64,000 nt of DNA from Bacillus pseudomycoides (GTDB taxonomy: Bacteria; Bacillota; Bacilli; Bacillales; Bacillaceae_G): the NCBI RefSeq assembly GCF_002551005.1, contig NZ_NVOY01000004.1:162094-226093 (forward strand). Direction: 5' to 3'. Below are positions 31,000 to 38,626 of this stretch, in pieces. How positions within the stretch are numbered: position 1 is the stretch's first letter; each line of letters begins with the position of its first letter. The translations under genes and the position numbers were made by a program. The notes under the pieces were generated by a model. That model had not been told where the DNA came from. It ran no database searches and saw only the letters and a list, made by a program, of their open reading frames with translations.

Positions 31000-31007
31000 C
31001 GTTTACA
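30994..31007. promoter_or_regulatory. cre (CcpA) site overlapping the ilvE -35
   Basis: TGTTAACGTTTACA fits TGWNANCGNTNWCA at every position. It overlaps the -35 hexamer of the ilvE promoter. A weaker CodY-like AT palindrome (AATTTTCAAAATTTC, minus strand) lies about 55-70 bp downstream. The rest of 30856-31260 holds nothing identifiable. Confidence 0.6.
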
Positions 31008-31260
31008 AAATGTCAAAAAATATTTTTCGACATTTTTCCACAAAAAAATTATTTATTTAAGAGAAGGATTTTTGTCTAAAGATGCGAATGTATTGTATTC
31101 AATAAACGGACGTCCTATCTGTTTTCAGGAAAAATAGTAGTAATAAAGCGAGGTGGAAAAATAAAAAATAAAATTTGAGGATAACACTCATATTTTTCTC
31201 TTATTACTCATAATCCTATTTTCAAAAATCATTTTGACAAATTTAAGGGGGCAAAATCAT

Positions 31261-31515
31261 ATGGCATGTTTACAAATTAAAGGAACAAGACAAGAGGTAA
31301 TGGAAATGCTTCAGTTATTTGATTTAATGAATACAAAAGGGCTGTGTAAATTAGAAGATTATGTAGAATTACTCCCAGATGTAGAGCAAAATAAAACGAC
31401 ACAAAATCCGATGTATATTGCTTCTGTTGATGTACAATCAAATGATTATACGATGCAAGATGTGCAAAATGATCGTTTTGTATGCGATATGTTAACAGGA
31501 GTTTATAACGACTAG
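31261..31515 (+). CDS. Hypothetical protein, 84 aa
   Basis: ATG 31261 has AAGGGGG upstream. The sequence begins MACLQIKGTRQEVMEMLQLF and has no signal peptide or membrane segment. It looks like a small alpha/beta protein; I do not recognise a family with confidence (a faint likeness to the IKGT-x-EEV start of DUF3970 proteins). It is transcribed away from ilvE and lies just upstream of ykuS. Confidence 0.65.
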   Translation: MACLQIKGTRQEVMEMLQLFDLMNTKGLCKLEDYVELLPDVEQNKTTQNPMYIASVDVQSNDYTMQDVQNDRFVCDMLTGVYND

Positions 31516-31613
31516 TTTACTTTTTTCCCTGCCACACATGTAAACTCTTCTGCTAATTAGTGAATATTCTTCCGAAAAAGGAACATATTACTAGATGGCA
31601 GGAGGTGAATAAC

Positions 31614-31856
31614 ATGGCGAAAATTGGTGTAGAAAATTCTTTAACAAACGTACAACAAGCCTTGCAGCAAAAGGGACATGACGTAGTCTCATTACAATCT
31701 GAAAGTGATGTACAAGGATGTGACTGCTGCGTTATAAGCGGTCAAGATTCTAACGTAGCGGGGATTAGTAATGCTGTGATAAAGGGATCTGTTATTGACG
31801 CAAGAGGATTAACAACCGAAGAAATTTGTCAACAAGTCGAAAGTAGAATTCAATAA
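31614..31856 (+). CDS. ykuS: UPF0180 family protein YkuS, 80 aa
   Basis: [25 protein letters not shown] and [16 protein letters not shown], followed by [19 protein letters not shown], are the UPF0180 signature. Function unknown. AGGAGGTGAATAAC precedes the ATG at 31614. Its TAA stop (31854-31856) is within the ATAAA end of a bcr1-like element. Confidence 0.85.
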   Translation: MAKIGVENSLTNVQQALQQKGHDVVSLQSESDVQGCDCCVISGQDSNVAGISNAVIKGSVIDARGLTTEEICQQVESRIQ

Positions 31857-31941
31857 AGTGAAACTTTAATGAATAAGGAATCCTATAGAAAGCTTCACTT
31901 TGCGATCCCATCACATGCTCGAAGATGGGGACTTCTTTCGG
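31853..31941 (-). repeat. bcr1-like repeat, diverged copy f
   Basis: Starts ATAAAGTGAAACTTTAAT and keeps AAGCTTCA and the pairing tracts ATCCCATC / GATGGGGACTT; the distal end is not clear. Confidence 0.45.
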
Positions 31942-31950
31942 AAATACATT

Positions 31951-31990
31951 AAAAGAAGGCTACTATTTATTAAAAAGTAGCCTTCTTTTC
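31951..31990 (-). terminator. Terminator (bidirectional) after ykuS and of the 32223-31950 unit
   Basis: AAAAGAAGGCTACT pairs with AGTAGCCTTCTTTT. T-tracts on both strands. Confidence 0.8.
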
Positions 31991-32223
31991 TATATTTAAC
32001 TAACGGGAAAGTAACATATACTGGATGAAAGCCCTACCTCTCTCTCATCATTACGGCTCCAACGACCGCTCCTGATACACTAGTATGTGTATACAGTTTA
32101 CAAATACAATCCATCATTTACGTAATCACTAAAGTTGTTGACATTATCGCCCGATCTTTAGCAATCCAGTGATTTGTATAAGCAAAGAATAACCAATATA
32201 TACTAGCTGTAACCGAGACACGA
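31951..32223 (-). ncRNA. Candidate transcript (~270 nt) from a perfect promoter; decayed gene or ncRNA
   Basis: Bounded by a consensus promoter (32230-32258) and the terminator at 31951-31990. No intact gene is present. One reading frame encodes TASIYWLFFAYTNHWIAKDR, ten further residues, one in-frame TAA, then 27 codons ending SGAVVGAVMMRER and a stop. It could be a small membrane-protein gene killed by a nonsense mutation, or an RNA gene. I do not recognise a known RNA family. Confidence 0.45.
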
Positions 32224-32229
32224 AAATAA

Positions 32230-32258
32230 ATTATACATTATCTAAACAACAATGTCAA
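32230..32258 (-). promoter_or_regulatory. Perfect sigma-A consensus promoter
   Basis: TTGACA (32253-32258), 17-bp spacer, TATAAT (32230-32235) on the minus strand, with no annotated gene downstream. An 11-bp inverted copy of TTGTTGACATT lies about 100 bp into the transcript. Confidence 0.8.
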
Positions 32259-32275
32259 CAATTTATTCAAAATAA

Positions 32276-32301
32276 AAACAGGCTAACATATGAGCCTGTT
32301 T
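32276..32301 (-). terminator. Terminator of the 29-aa gene
   Basis: AAACAGGCT / AGCCTGTTT stem followed by TTTATT on the minus strand, two bases past the stop codon. Confidence 0.85.
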
Positions 32302-32302
32302 G

Positions 32303-32392
32303 CTAAAATTGCGCTTTTTCCTTTAGTACGTATACAACAAATCCGCTCACTAACATACATAAACCGACAACAAAATTTTTAATGTTAATCAT
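32303..32392 (-). CDS. Very small single-pass membrane protein, 29 aa
   Basis: MINIKNFVVGLCMLVSGFVV, then YVLKEKAQF and TAG. One transmembrane helix (about residues 6-23) with a charged C-terminal tail. GGGAGAGG precedes the ATG by about six bases, and an intrinsic terminator follows immediately, which supports a real gene. No family is recognised. Confidence 0.65.
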   Translation of the reverse strand: MINIKNFVVGLCMLVSGFVVYVLKEKAQF

Positions 32393-32519
32393 TGATACCT
32401 CTCCCTTGGTCTTTCATAAATCATCATTCTCTATATATTATCATTTACCTTATATTCATATCATTTTTAAGCACACTTCATCTACTATATCATAATTTCC
32501 TTAAAATGCAAGTATCCTA

Positions 32520-32894
32520 TTAAAGCTTATTTACCAATTTCTGTAGAGCACTCGGCACTGTTTCCAATGCTTTTTCTACAAGATGTGTACCACTATGTAA
32601 GTGCATTACTTGGATCCCGTTTGCCCCAACTACTAAAAATGCAACAGGATTAATGGAAACCCCAGCACCACTTCCACCTCCAAATGGATGTAAGCTCTGT
32701 GCCTCTGTTTTTTGTTCATTTACATTAAAATCACTTCCACCTGCGCCAAAACCAAATGCAACTTTTGAAACGGTTAAAATAATACTGCCATCTGCTGTTG
32801 ATACCGGCTTACCGACAATCGTATTAACATCAACCATTTCTTTTAAATTTGTCATTGCTGTTTTCATTAAGTTTTCAATTGGATGTTGCATCAT
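32520..32894 (-). CDS. gerW: Spore germination protein GerW (YtfJ), 124 aa
   Basis: The family signature is clear: HPIENLMKTAMTNLKEMVDVNTIVGKP and the Gly-rich FGFGAGGSDF...GGGSGAGVSINPVAFLVV. GerW is a sporulation protein needed for normal germination with L-alanine in B. subtilis. The start at 32894 has AGAGGTG upstream; a second Met follows immediately. Monocistronic. Confidence 0.92.
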   Translation of the reverse strand: MMQHPIENLMKTAMTNLKEMVDVNTIVGKPVSTADGSIILTVSKVAFGFGAGGSDFNVNEQKTEAQSLHPFGGGSGAGVSINPVAFLVVGANGIQVMHLHSGTHLVEKALETVPSALQKLVNKL

Positions 32895-33123
32895 AGAAAG
32901 CACCTCTTTTTCCTTTCAATTCCTTTTTATCGTTTCCAAAAATAATAAAGACATACCAATTTTTACAACTTAATAATTTTGAAAGTAAATCCTCCTTGCA
33001 GAACATCCTTCTCCAAAAAATTACTTGTGCTAAAAGCATTGCCTACTGTTTGCGAGCAATAGGATAAAAAAACAGAAGTAGCTCATACTAAACATGCAGC
33101 TCTTTATGAAAGGAGATATCACA

Positions 33124-33468
33124 TTGACTGATAAACATGAAGAACGTTATAGAGAAAACGAAGATCATTTCGAAGAAGAATATGCAGCTGAAATTGCACC
33201 GAACGGTGTGCCTTACAAAGACAGAGAAGAAGTAAAGACAAAAGCCGGAGGAGCAACAGCTGGATTTATCGCGCTTGCTCTTGCAGTTTTATCTTTATTC
33301 ACTTTCCCAACACTCTTTGGACTTCTTTCTGTTCTACTTGGCATCTATGCTTATAGCCGCGGCGCTACTGTTACAGGTGGAATTGCTGCAATCGTTGGTG
33401 GCTTAGCTGCAATTGTCGCATTAATATTCCGCGCGGCTCTTATCGGCTTATTCTTCTCTCTTTTTTAA
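33124..33468 (+). CDS. Small membrane protein with acidic N-terminus, 114 aa
   Basis: Starts at TTG 33124 (GGAG nine bases upstream). The first 45 residues are strongly charged (HEERYRENEDHFEEEY). They are followed by two or three Gly/Ala-rich membrane segments from about residue 45 to the end. This layout resembles DUF308/DUF4190-type small membrane proteins; no function can be given. Confidence 0.7.
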   Translation: MTDKHEERYRENEDHFEEEYAAEIAPNGVPYKDREEVKTKAGGATAGFIALALAVLSLFTFPTLFGLLSVLLGIYAYSRGATVTGGIAAIVGGLAAIVALIFRAALIGLFFSLF

Positions 33469-33477
33469 ACACAATAA

Positions 33478-33505
33478 AAGGTATCTTGCTTGTGCAAGAT
33501 ACCTT
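33478..33505. terminator. Bidirectional terminator
   Basis: AAGGTATCTTGC with its complement, loop TTGT, between the 114-aa gene and ktrB, which converge. Confidence 0.85.
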
Positions 33506-34847
33506 ATCCTGTAAATACATCCTCAGATGGATAACGAATTTTTTGTTTTGCTGGTCGCGCAAGTGAAAATACAAGTGTTAGCGGTCCAATTAATCCGCAG
33601 AACATAACAAACATAATCACACATTTTCCAAATGCTGATAATTTAGCCGTAATCCCCATTGTTAATCCAACTGTTCCAAATGCTGAAATTGTTTCAAATA
33701 AGACTTCTATAAAACTAAAATTTTCAGTAAGCATTAGTATAAATACTGCTACAAAAATTAAAAATTGACTGGCAATGACAATCGCCAATGCTCTCGTCAC
33801 TGTCGACATTTTTATCGTACGACGAAATAAAACCAAGTCTTCTTTTTTCTTGAAAAATGAAAGCACAGATGTAATTAAAATAACAAAAGTGGTGAGCTTA
33901 ATACCGCCTCCAGTCGAAACGCTTCCTGCTCCAATAAACATGAGCACCATCGTAAAGAATAGTGTTGACTCTCCCATACTTCCGTAATCAATTGTATTAA
34001 ATCCAGCTGTACGTGGTGTAATTGCTTGGAAGAACGATGCCCACAACTTCTCACCAAATGATAAAGAACCTAATGTTTTTGCGTTATTATACTCTAATAC
34101 AAATATGATAAGCATTGAAGCTGCAATTAACACAATCGTACCAATAATCATGATTTTTGAATGCAACACTAGTTTTCGAAAACTGCGGCTATACCATATA
34201 TCAATGAGTACGGTAAAACCTAAACCGCCTGTTACAATTAACGAACAAATACCAATATTAATAATAGGATCGCCAACATATCTCGTTAAATTATCTGGCC
34301 ATAATGCAAATCCAGCATTATTATAAGCAGCCACGACATGGAACAAGCTGTAATATAGTCCTTTCCCAAGTCCAAATTCAGGAACTAAGCGAATAGATAA
34401 AAATACAACACCTACTAATTCAATACAAATCGAGAAGAAAAACACACGTTTCACTAATTTTACAAGCCCGCCGATGTTCGTTTGGTTTAACGCCTCTCCA
34501 ATAAGAAGGCGATGACGCAACCCTATCTTTTTACCTAACACCCAAACTATTAAAATAGCTATTGTCATTAAACCTAAACCACCAGTTTGTATAAGAAACA
34601 TAATGACAACTTGTCCAAATATGGTAAATGTACTATTCACATCTACTACACCTAAGCCAGTTACAGTCGCAGCAGACGTCGCTGTAAAAAAAGCATCTAC
34701 CCAGCTAATAGGCGTTTTTGTTGAAATTGGTAATTTCAACAATATTCCCCCAACGATAATCAAAGCAAAAAAGCCAATTGCTAAAATTTGTGGTGGACTT
34801 AATCGTATAAAACGATCATTTAAGTCTCGTTTTTCTATCATTTTCAT
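33504..34847 (-). CDS. ktrB: Potassium uptake protein, KtrB/TrkH family, 447 aa
   Basis: Ion-conducting subunit of a Ktr-type K+ (Na+-coupled) transporter. Four M1-P-M2 repeats are recognisable; the selectivity-filter loops include TSAATVTGLGVVD, AAYNNAGFAL, TPRTAGFNTID and SAFGTVGLTMG. Start ATG 34847, with AAGGGAG upstream; the frame is open 25 codons further. No ktrA gene adjoins it, so the cytosolic gating subunit must be elsewhere (as for B. subtilis KtrCD). I see no c-di-AMP riboswitch in its leader. Confidence 0.9.
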   Translation of the reverse strand: MKMIEKRDLNDRFIRLSPPQILAIGFFALIIVGGILLKLPISTKTPISWVDAFFTATSAATVTGLGVVDVNSTFTIFGQVVIMFLIQTGGLGLMTIAILIVWVLGKKIGLRHRLLIGEALNQTNIGGLVKLVKRVFFFSICIELVGVVFLSIRLVPEFGLGKGLYYSLFHVVAAYNNAGFALWPDNLTRYVGDPIINIGICSLIVTGGLGFTVLIDIWYSRSFRKLVLHSKIMIIGTIVLIAASMLIIFVLEYNNAKTLGSLSFGEKLWASFFQAITPRTAGFNTIDYGSMGESTLFFTMVLMFIGAGSVSTGGGIKLTTFVILITSVLSFFKKKEDLVLFRRTIKMSTVTRALAIVIASQFLIFVAVFILMLTENFSFIEVLFETISAFGTVGLTMGITAKLSAFGKCVIMFVMFCGLIGPLTLVFSLARPAKQKIRYPSEDVFTG

Positions 34848-34978
34848 AGCACTAACTCCCTTAATCCGTCCTCCAAAATATGTAACATAGTTGAGCATAA
34901 TCTTTTTTCTTATGAATTTCAACTTTTATTTCCATATAGAAAATAGAAAATTCCTAATTCCTTCACTCCAAGTTCACA

Positions 34979-35009
34979 TTGAATTCACATCAGTCTTTTA
35001 TAGTATAAC
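34979..35009 (+). promoter_or_regulatory. Possible promoter of the candidate sRNA at 35015
   Basis: TTGAAT (34979-34984) and TATAAC (35004-35009) with a long 19-bp spacer; an alternative -10 TATAGT overlaps. Weak by motif. Confidence 0.35.
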
Positions 35010-35014
35010 TATCG

Positions 35015-35136
35015 AAGCTGTTCCTCCCTAATAATGAGACATCCCCAATGTCTCGAACAGCTTTCTGTCCCTAACTTAAATTGACATAAATTGTCCCCCT
35101 TCCTATGCCATCTTGTAAAAAAGATGGCTTTTTTTT
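35015..35136 (+). ncRNA. Candidate small RNA with repeated unpaired C-rich motifs
   Basis: A two-part stem-loop (35015-35023 with 35055-35063, and 35036-35042 with 35048-35054) exposes CTCCC in a bulge and CCCC in the loop. A single-stranded stretch with GTCCC and GTCCCCC follows, then a terminator GCCATCTT/AAGATGGC with eight T (35107-35136). No coding potential. C-rich loops plus an intrinsic terminator are typical of Gram-positive sRNAs that pair with ribosome binding sites. Confidence 0.5.
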
Positions 35137-35161
35137 ATTTCACTACTTATATTCCATCTTG

Positions 35162-35258
35162 ATATATATAAAGTGATTTTGAAATTTCAACATATAAGTC
35201 CCTGTTATGTAGAATACAACATGACCACTTCTATGCGCGGCCAGATGTTCTCGTCCAT
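35162..35258 (+). repeat. MITE-like repeat, truncated copy 3
   Basis: Keeps the left part (GATATATATAAAG...AACATATAAGTCCCTG) and the right core (TTCTATGCGCGGCCAGATG) but lacks the middle. It abuts copy 4 head to tail. Confidence 0.7.
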
Positions 35259-35460
35259 CTATATAAATCCATTTTGATTTTCCAACATAAAAGTTGCTGC
35301 TATGTAGAATCCAACATGCCCTCTACTCACTTGCTCCCTTTGTTTTAAACCTCGCATGTGGCAGGAAAAGGCCCTGACCGTTTCTATGCATGGCCAGATT
35401 CTCTTTTCCTCCCCTAAAAGAAAGGTTTTTTATGCGATTTTTTAATTTGTATTTATATAG
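35259..35460 (+). repeat. MITE-like repeat, full copy 4
   Basis: About 202 bp, bounded by CTATATAAAT and ATTTATATAG, exact 10-bp terminal inverted repeats. It contains GCATGTGGCAGGAAAAGGCC and CTGACCGTTTCTATGCATGG. Confidence 0.85.
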
Positions 35461-35462
35461 AA

Positions 35463-35487
35463 AAAAGAAGTGAATATACTTCACTCC
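35463..35487 (-). terminator. Terminator of the 51-aa gene
   Basis: GTGAAGTATATTCAC-type stem followed by TTCTTTTTT on the minus strand, overlapping the stop codon. Confidence 0.6.
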
Positions 35488-35636
35488 TTCCTTGATTTGC
35501 TTCCTTTTTTCGAACGATATTCTTTTCCTTTGTTATCATCACCCGTATTAAACTCTGTACCAAATTCCTGTTGATATTGGCCGGCTTTAGGTGCTCCTTG
35601 ATTCCCGCTCCCTTTACTACCATTGCGATTCGTCAT
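35481..35636 (-). CDS. Small hydrophilic protein with gamma-SASP-like motif, 51 aa
   Basis: MTNRNGSKGSGNQGAPKAGQ, then YQQEFGTEFNTGDD and a Lys/Arg-rich tail. The GQ-x-x-x-EFGTEF segment matches the repeat signature of gamma-type small acid-soluble spore proteins (SspE: GQFGTEFA), although the protein carries it once and is shorter. AAGGAAG precedes the ATG. Probably a minor spore protein; this is inference. Confidence 0.65.
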   Translation of the reverse strand: MTNRNGSKGSGNQGAPKAGQYQQEFGTEFNTGDDNKGKEYRSKKGSKSRKE

Positions 35637-35701
35637 ACAACTTCCTTCCCTTCTTTATCATAATATTGTTAGTATGCTTCGTTTCATTCAAAATACACAT
35701 G

Positions 35702-35731
35702 AAAAGCCTTCGCTTGATTGCGAAGGCTTTA
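35702..35731. terminator. Hairpin between MarR gene and 51-aa gene
   Basis: AAAGCCTTCGC/GCGAAGGCTTT, 11 bp, T-tract of three on either side; terminator of the MarR gene. Confidence 0.7.
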
Positions 35732-35767
35732 ACGGTTCCCTAATGCAAAATACATAAATAATTTATA

Positions 35768-36187
35768 TTAAATTAATTTTTGTGATATAGCAATCATAAT
35801 TGTCATTTCTTCTTCAGATAAAGTAGAAAATCGTTCTTTTAAATACAACTTGTTCTGTTTTTCCATCTCAGCTACTAACTCTTTTCCTTTATCAATAATC
35901 TCCAAATACACAACGCGGCGATCTGATGTACTACGTGAACGCGTTACGAGCCCTTTTTTTATTAATTTTTCTGCAACAGCCGTAATATGACTATTCGATA
36001 CATTCAATTCATTCGCAACACGGGAAACCATTTCCTTTTGGTTTCGATTTAAAATACGTAACACGAGAAATTCATTCCACGGAATATAATCCTCAAAAAT
36101 TTTGTTCATATCATTACGGATTGTACGAAACATAGCAAAAAAATTTGTCGACAAATTCTCGATGAGCACCTCGCGATTGTTAACCAT
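35768..36187 (-). CDS. MarR family transcriptional regulator, 139 aa
   Basis: Winged-helix fold: MVSRVANELNVSNSHITAVAEKLIKKGLVTRSRSTSDRRVVYLEI covers helix-turn-helix and the wing with the conserved DxR (SDRR). Start at 36187 with GGGGTG upstream; a longer frame to 36232 exists. No obvious target gene adjoins it, since the divergent neighbour is a membrane protein about 370 bp away. Confidence 0.87.
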   Translation of the reverse strand: MVNNREVLIENLSTNFFAMFRTIRNDMNKIFEDYIPWNEFLVLRILNRNQKEMVSRVANELNVSNSHITAVAEKLIKKGLVTRSRSTSDRRVVYLEIIDKGKELVAEMEKQNKLYLKERFSTLSEEEMTIMIAISQKLI

Positions 36188-36561
36188 TTTATACAGCACC
36201 CCTATGTATTTAATATAGTTAAATAAAAACATTATGAACTATATTAACGTACTTTTTTCATTTTGTCATCCATTTTATTTGGAAATTCATGTATCTTTTC
36301 TTTCTTGTATGGAAATAGATGATAAAAGTTGCTTTTATCAAATGCTGCACACTTGATCAGCGCGAAAACAGGGTGCCTAGAAGTACCCTGTTTTCATTTT
36401 ATTCCACGTAATTAAACAATACCCTTAACCTACTTTATGTAAAGTTTCCGACATTGAAGGATGTCCCCGCCGATTATAATTTCACTACCTATACTCCATT
36501 TTCCTAAAAAATGTTACAATAAACGAAAAGTTATTTTTTCCCAAAATAAACAGGGGGCTAT
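36188..36561. other. Intergenic region 374 bp
   Basis: Holds a hairpin AAAACAGGGT/ACCCTGTTTT with flanking T-tract (36364-36395, probable terminator, origin of transcript unknown). At 36430-36495 (GATGTCCCCGCCGATTATAA, then TTTCAC) there is a degenerate bcr1-like remnant. No gene seen. Confidence 0.55.
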
Positions 36562-37002
36562 ATGGAAGAACAAGAGGAACAATTTTCAGATTTAAATATA
36601 AAAGAAAAAACACTTGTAATTAGTAGTATTTCCCTACTGATTTTTCTCGCATTGGCTTTTATATTTTTTGTTTCTGTTGGTGTATTTCATCTTATTGGTG
36701 TCGAATATACATCTCGAACAACTCTTCTTCTCTTTTTTGTATTAAGCCTTGTTTTAGACATATTTAGTAGTTTTGGAATTGGTTTGTGTAAAATATTTTT
36801 TAACGCTCCATTAAACCAAATGCCTAAATGGCTCTCATTTCTCCTTCTTGCTATTTTACAAATTTCCTTTGATTGGATTACGATTCATATTACAGATGAA
36901 TGGATTGATGGGGTTACCATTTCCAACATAAGTGAATTATTAATTGTCCTAACCTTTTTCACAATTGATAAACTATGGCTTACCGATAAAAAGGAAAAGT
37001 AA
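36562..37002 (+). CDS. YrvL-like membrane protein, 146 aa
   Basis: A charged N-terminus (MEEQEEQFSDLNIKEK), then four hydrophobic segments with FGIGLCKIFFNAP in the middle and a Lys-rich end. This fits the YrvL regulatory-protein family of bacilli, named after a B. subtilis protein that affects expression of the yvrI/oxdC regulon. Family assignment is moderate. AGGGGGC precedes the ATG. Confidence 0.6.
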   Translation: MEEQEEQFSDLNIKEKTLVISSISLLIFLALAFIFFVSVGVFHLIGVEYTSRTTLLLFFVLSLVLDIFSSFGIGLCKIFFNAPLNQMPKWLSFLLLAILQISFDWITIHITDEWIDGVTISNISELLIVLTFFTIDKLWLTDKKEK

Positions 37003-37071
37003 TTTTTACAAGATTTCCACAAAAAAAAAAACTTGATACAATATGAGAAAATATAGAAAGAGGTGTCATGT

Positions 37072-37626
37072 ATGACATTACAACAATGGTTTGAAAAAGG
37101 CATGTCCTTTGATACATATGTAAATAATATGACAGTAAACCAATACGAATTACTACACATTTACAATAACTTCTTAATTCCTAATGAACTTCTTCCAAAT
37201 TTAGAAGCACGCCAAAATGACAACTTAAAGGTTATTGTTTTAACCGCAGATTGGTGCGGCGATGCCCTTCTTTGCGTACCAATTATGAAACGCATTTGCG
37301 AAGTTGCTGGCATCCAGATGAGCTTACTTATTCGTGATGATAATTTAGAGTTGATGGATCAATATTTAACAAATGGTACAGCACGTGCAATTCCAATTTT
37401 TATTTTTACCGATCAAGATGGGAATGAAAAAGCAGTATGGGGACCTCGAGTACCAAAAGTACAAGAGTTGGTTACCTCTATGCGTGCAACACTTCCTAAT
37501 AAGGAAGATCCAGGGTTCGAAGAAAAACAGCAAAACATGTATGCAGAATTCCGTAAAACATTAGCTTCTGACACAGCAATTTGGGAACACGTAATGGAAA
37601 ATATAATAGAAAGAATAGCAAAATAA
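37072..37626 (+). CDS. Thioredoxin-fold family protein, 184 aa
   Basis: The central VIVLTADWCGDALLCVPIMKRI is a thioredoxin-like active-site region in which the usual CxxC is WCGDALLC (Cys-x5-Cys), so classic dithiol chemistry is doubtful. AIPIFIFTDQDG has the cis-Pro after Ile. The start at 37072 is chosen for spacing to AGAGGTG. Function unknown; common in bacilli. Confidence 0.8.
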   Translation: MTLQQWFEKGMSFDTYVNNMTVNQYELLHIYNNFLIPNELLPNLEARQNDNLKVIVLTADWCGDALLCVPIMKRICEVAGIQMSLLIRDDNLELMDQYLTNGTARAIPIFIFTDQDGNEKAVWGPRVPKVQELVTSMRATLPNKEDPGFEEKQQNMYAEFRKTLASDTAIWEHVMENIIERIAK

Positions 37627-37650
37627 AAAACTGCCCAATGGCAGTTTTTT
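37624..37650. terminator. Terminator shared with uppP
   Basis: AAAACTGCC/GGCAGTTTTTT stem just after the thioredoxin-like gene and before the converging uppP. Confidence 0.85.
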
Positions 37651-37652
37651 CA

Positions 37653-38444
37653 TTATAAAACAAAGAAATAAAACACCGCAGCAAGAATGAAACGGTAATA
37701 TGCAAATGGTGTTAATTTCACACGAGATAATAATTTTAAGAATGAAACAATTGCTAACATCGCAACTACAAAGGCAGTAATAAATCCGCTCGCAAATAAT
37801 GGAAGATCTGCTGCACTTAATTCATTCCAACTCTTAATTAAGTCAAGGCCTGTTGCTGCAACCATCATTGGTACTGCAAGAATAAATGTATATTCAGCAG
37901 CCGCTGTATGAGATACACGAGCTAATAACCCACCACTAATCGTAGATCCAGAACGTGAAAATCCTGGCCATAGCGCTAAACATTGAAACATTCCAATTGT
38001 GAATGCTTGTTTATAGGTAATCTCGTCCAATGTTTTTGCTGTGCTTGGTTTTGAAAACTTCTCAGCAATAATCATTAAAATACCACCAGCAACTAGACTA
38101 ATAACAACCGGTCCTGTCCCGAATAAAATCTCCTTGATTTTGCTATGAAATAAAAAACCAAGTAAACCAGCTGGAATCATTCCGATAATAATATGTAATA
38201 AGTTTAAAGATGGCCCTTGCTTTACTCGTCCAATTCCAACTAATGACCATAATCGTTTCCAAAATACAACAACAACTGCTAAAATGGACCCTAATTGCAC
38301 AACAACTTCAAATGTTTTTGCCTTATCTCCTTCAAACCCAATTAAATGCCCTGTTAAAATCATATGTCCTGTTGATGATACAGGTAAAAACTCCGTCAAT
38401 CCTTCAACAGCACCCATGATTAATCCAATTAACCAATCAGCCAC
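37653..38444 (-). CDS. uppP: Undecaprenyl-diphosphatase, 263 aa
   Basis: Recycles undecaprenyl pyrophosphate for peptidoglycan and teichoic acid synthesis; confers bacitracin tolerance (BacA). Motifs [15 protein letters not shown] and [15 protein letters not shown] form the active site; eight membrane helices. Bacilli often have paralogues. Confidence 0.94.
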   Translation of the reverse strand: MADWLIGLIMGAVEGLTEFLPVSSTGHMILTGHLIGFEGDKAKTFEVVVQLGSILAVVVVFWKRLWSLVGIGRVKQGPSLNLLHIIIGMIPAGLLGFLFHSKIKEILFGTGPVVISLVAGGILMIIAEKFSKPSTAKTLDEITYKQAFTIGMFQCLALWPGFSRSGSTISGGLLARVSHTAAAEYTFILAVPMMVAATGLDLIKSWNELSAADLPLFASGFITAFVVAMLAIVSFLKLLSRVKLTPFAYYRFILAAVFYFFVL

Positions 38445-38626
38445 ACCCGTGCCTCCTTAATACCTTCTAATGCTTTATTCATACTTTATCATAATACCTC
38501 ATCTTTACAAAACACGCATCGTTTTTTTCAAATTCATTCTAAATACATAGGTACGTATTACTTTTCTAAATCTTTATTCAATAGTATGATTAAAGCGGTT
38601 TGTTTGTATATTAGAAAGGAGTAAAT

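Noticed and set aside
34848-35140. A c-di-AMP (ydaO) riboswitch in front of ktrB
   Set aside because: None of the conserved ydaO motifs is present on the minus strand; the structure there is better read as a rightward RNA.
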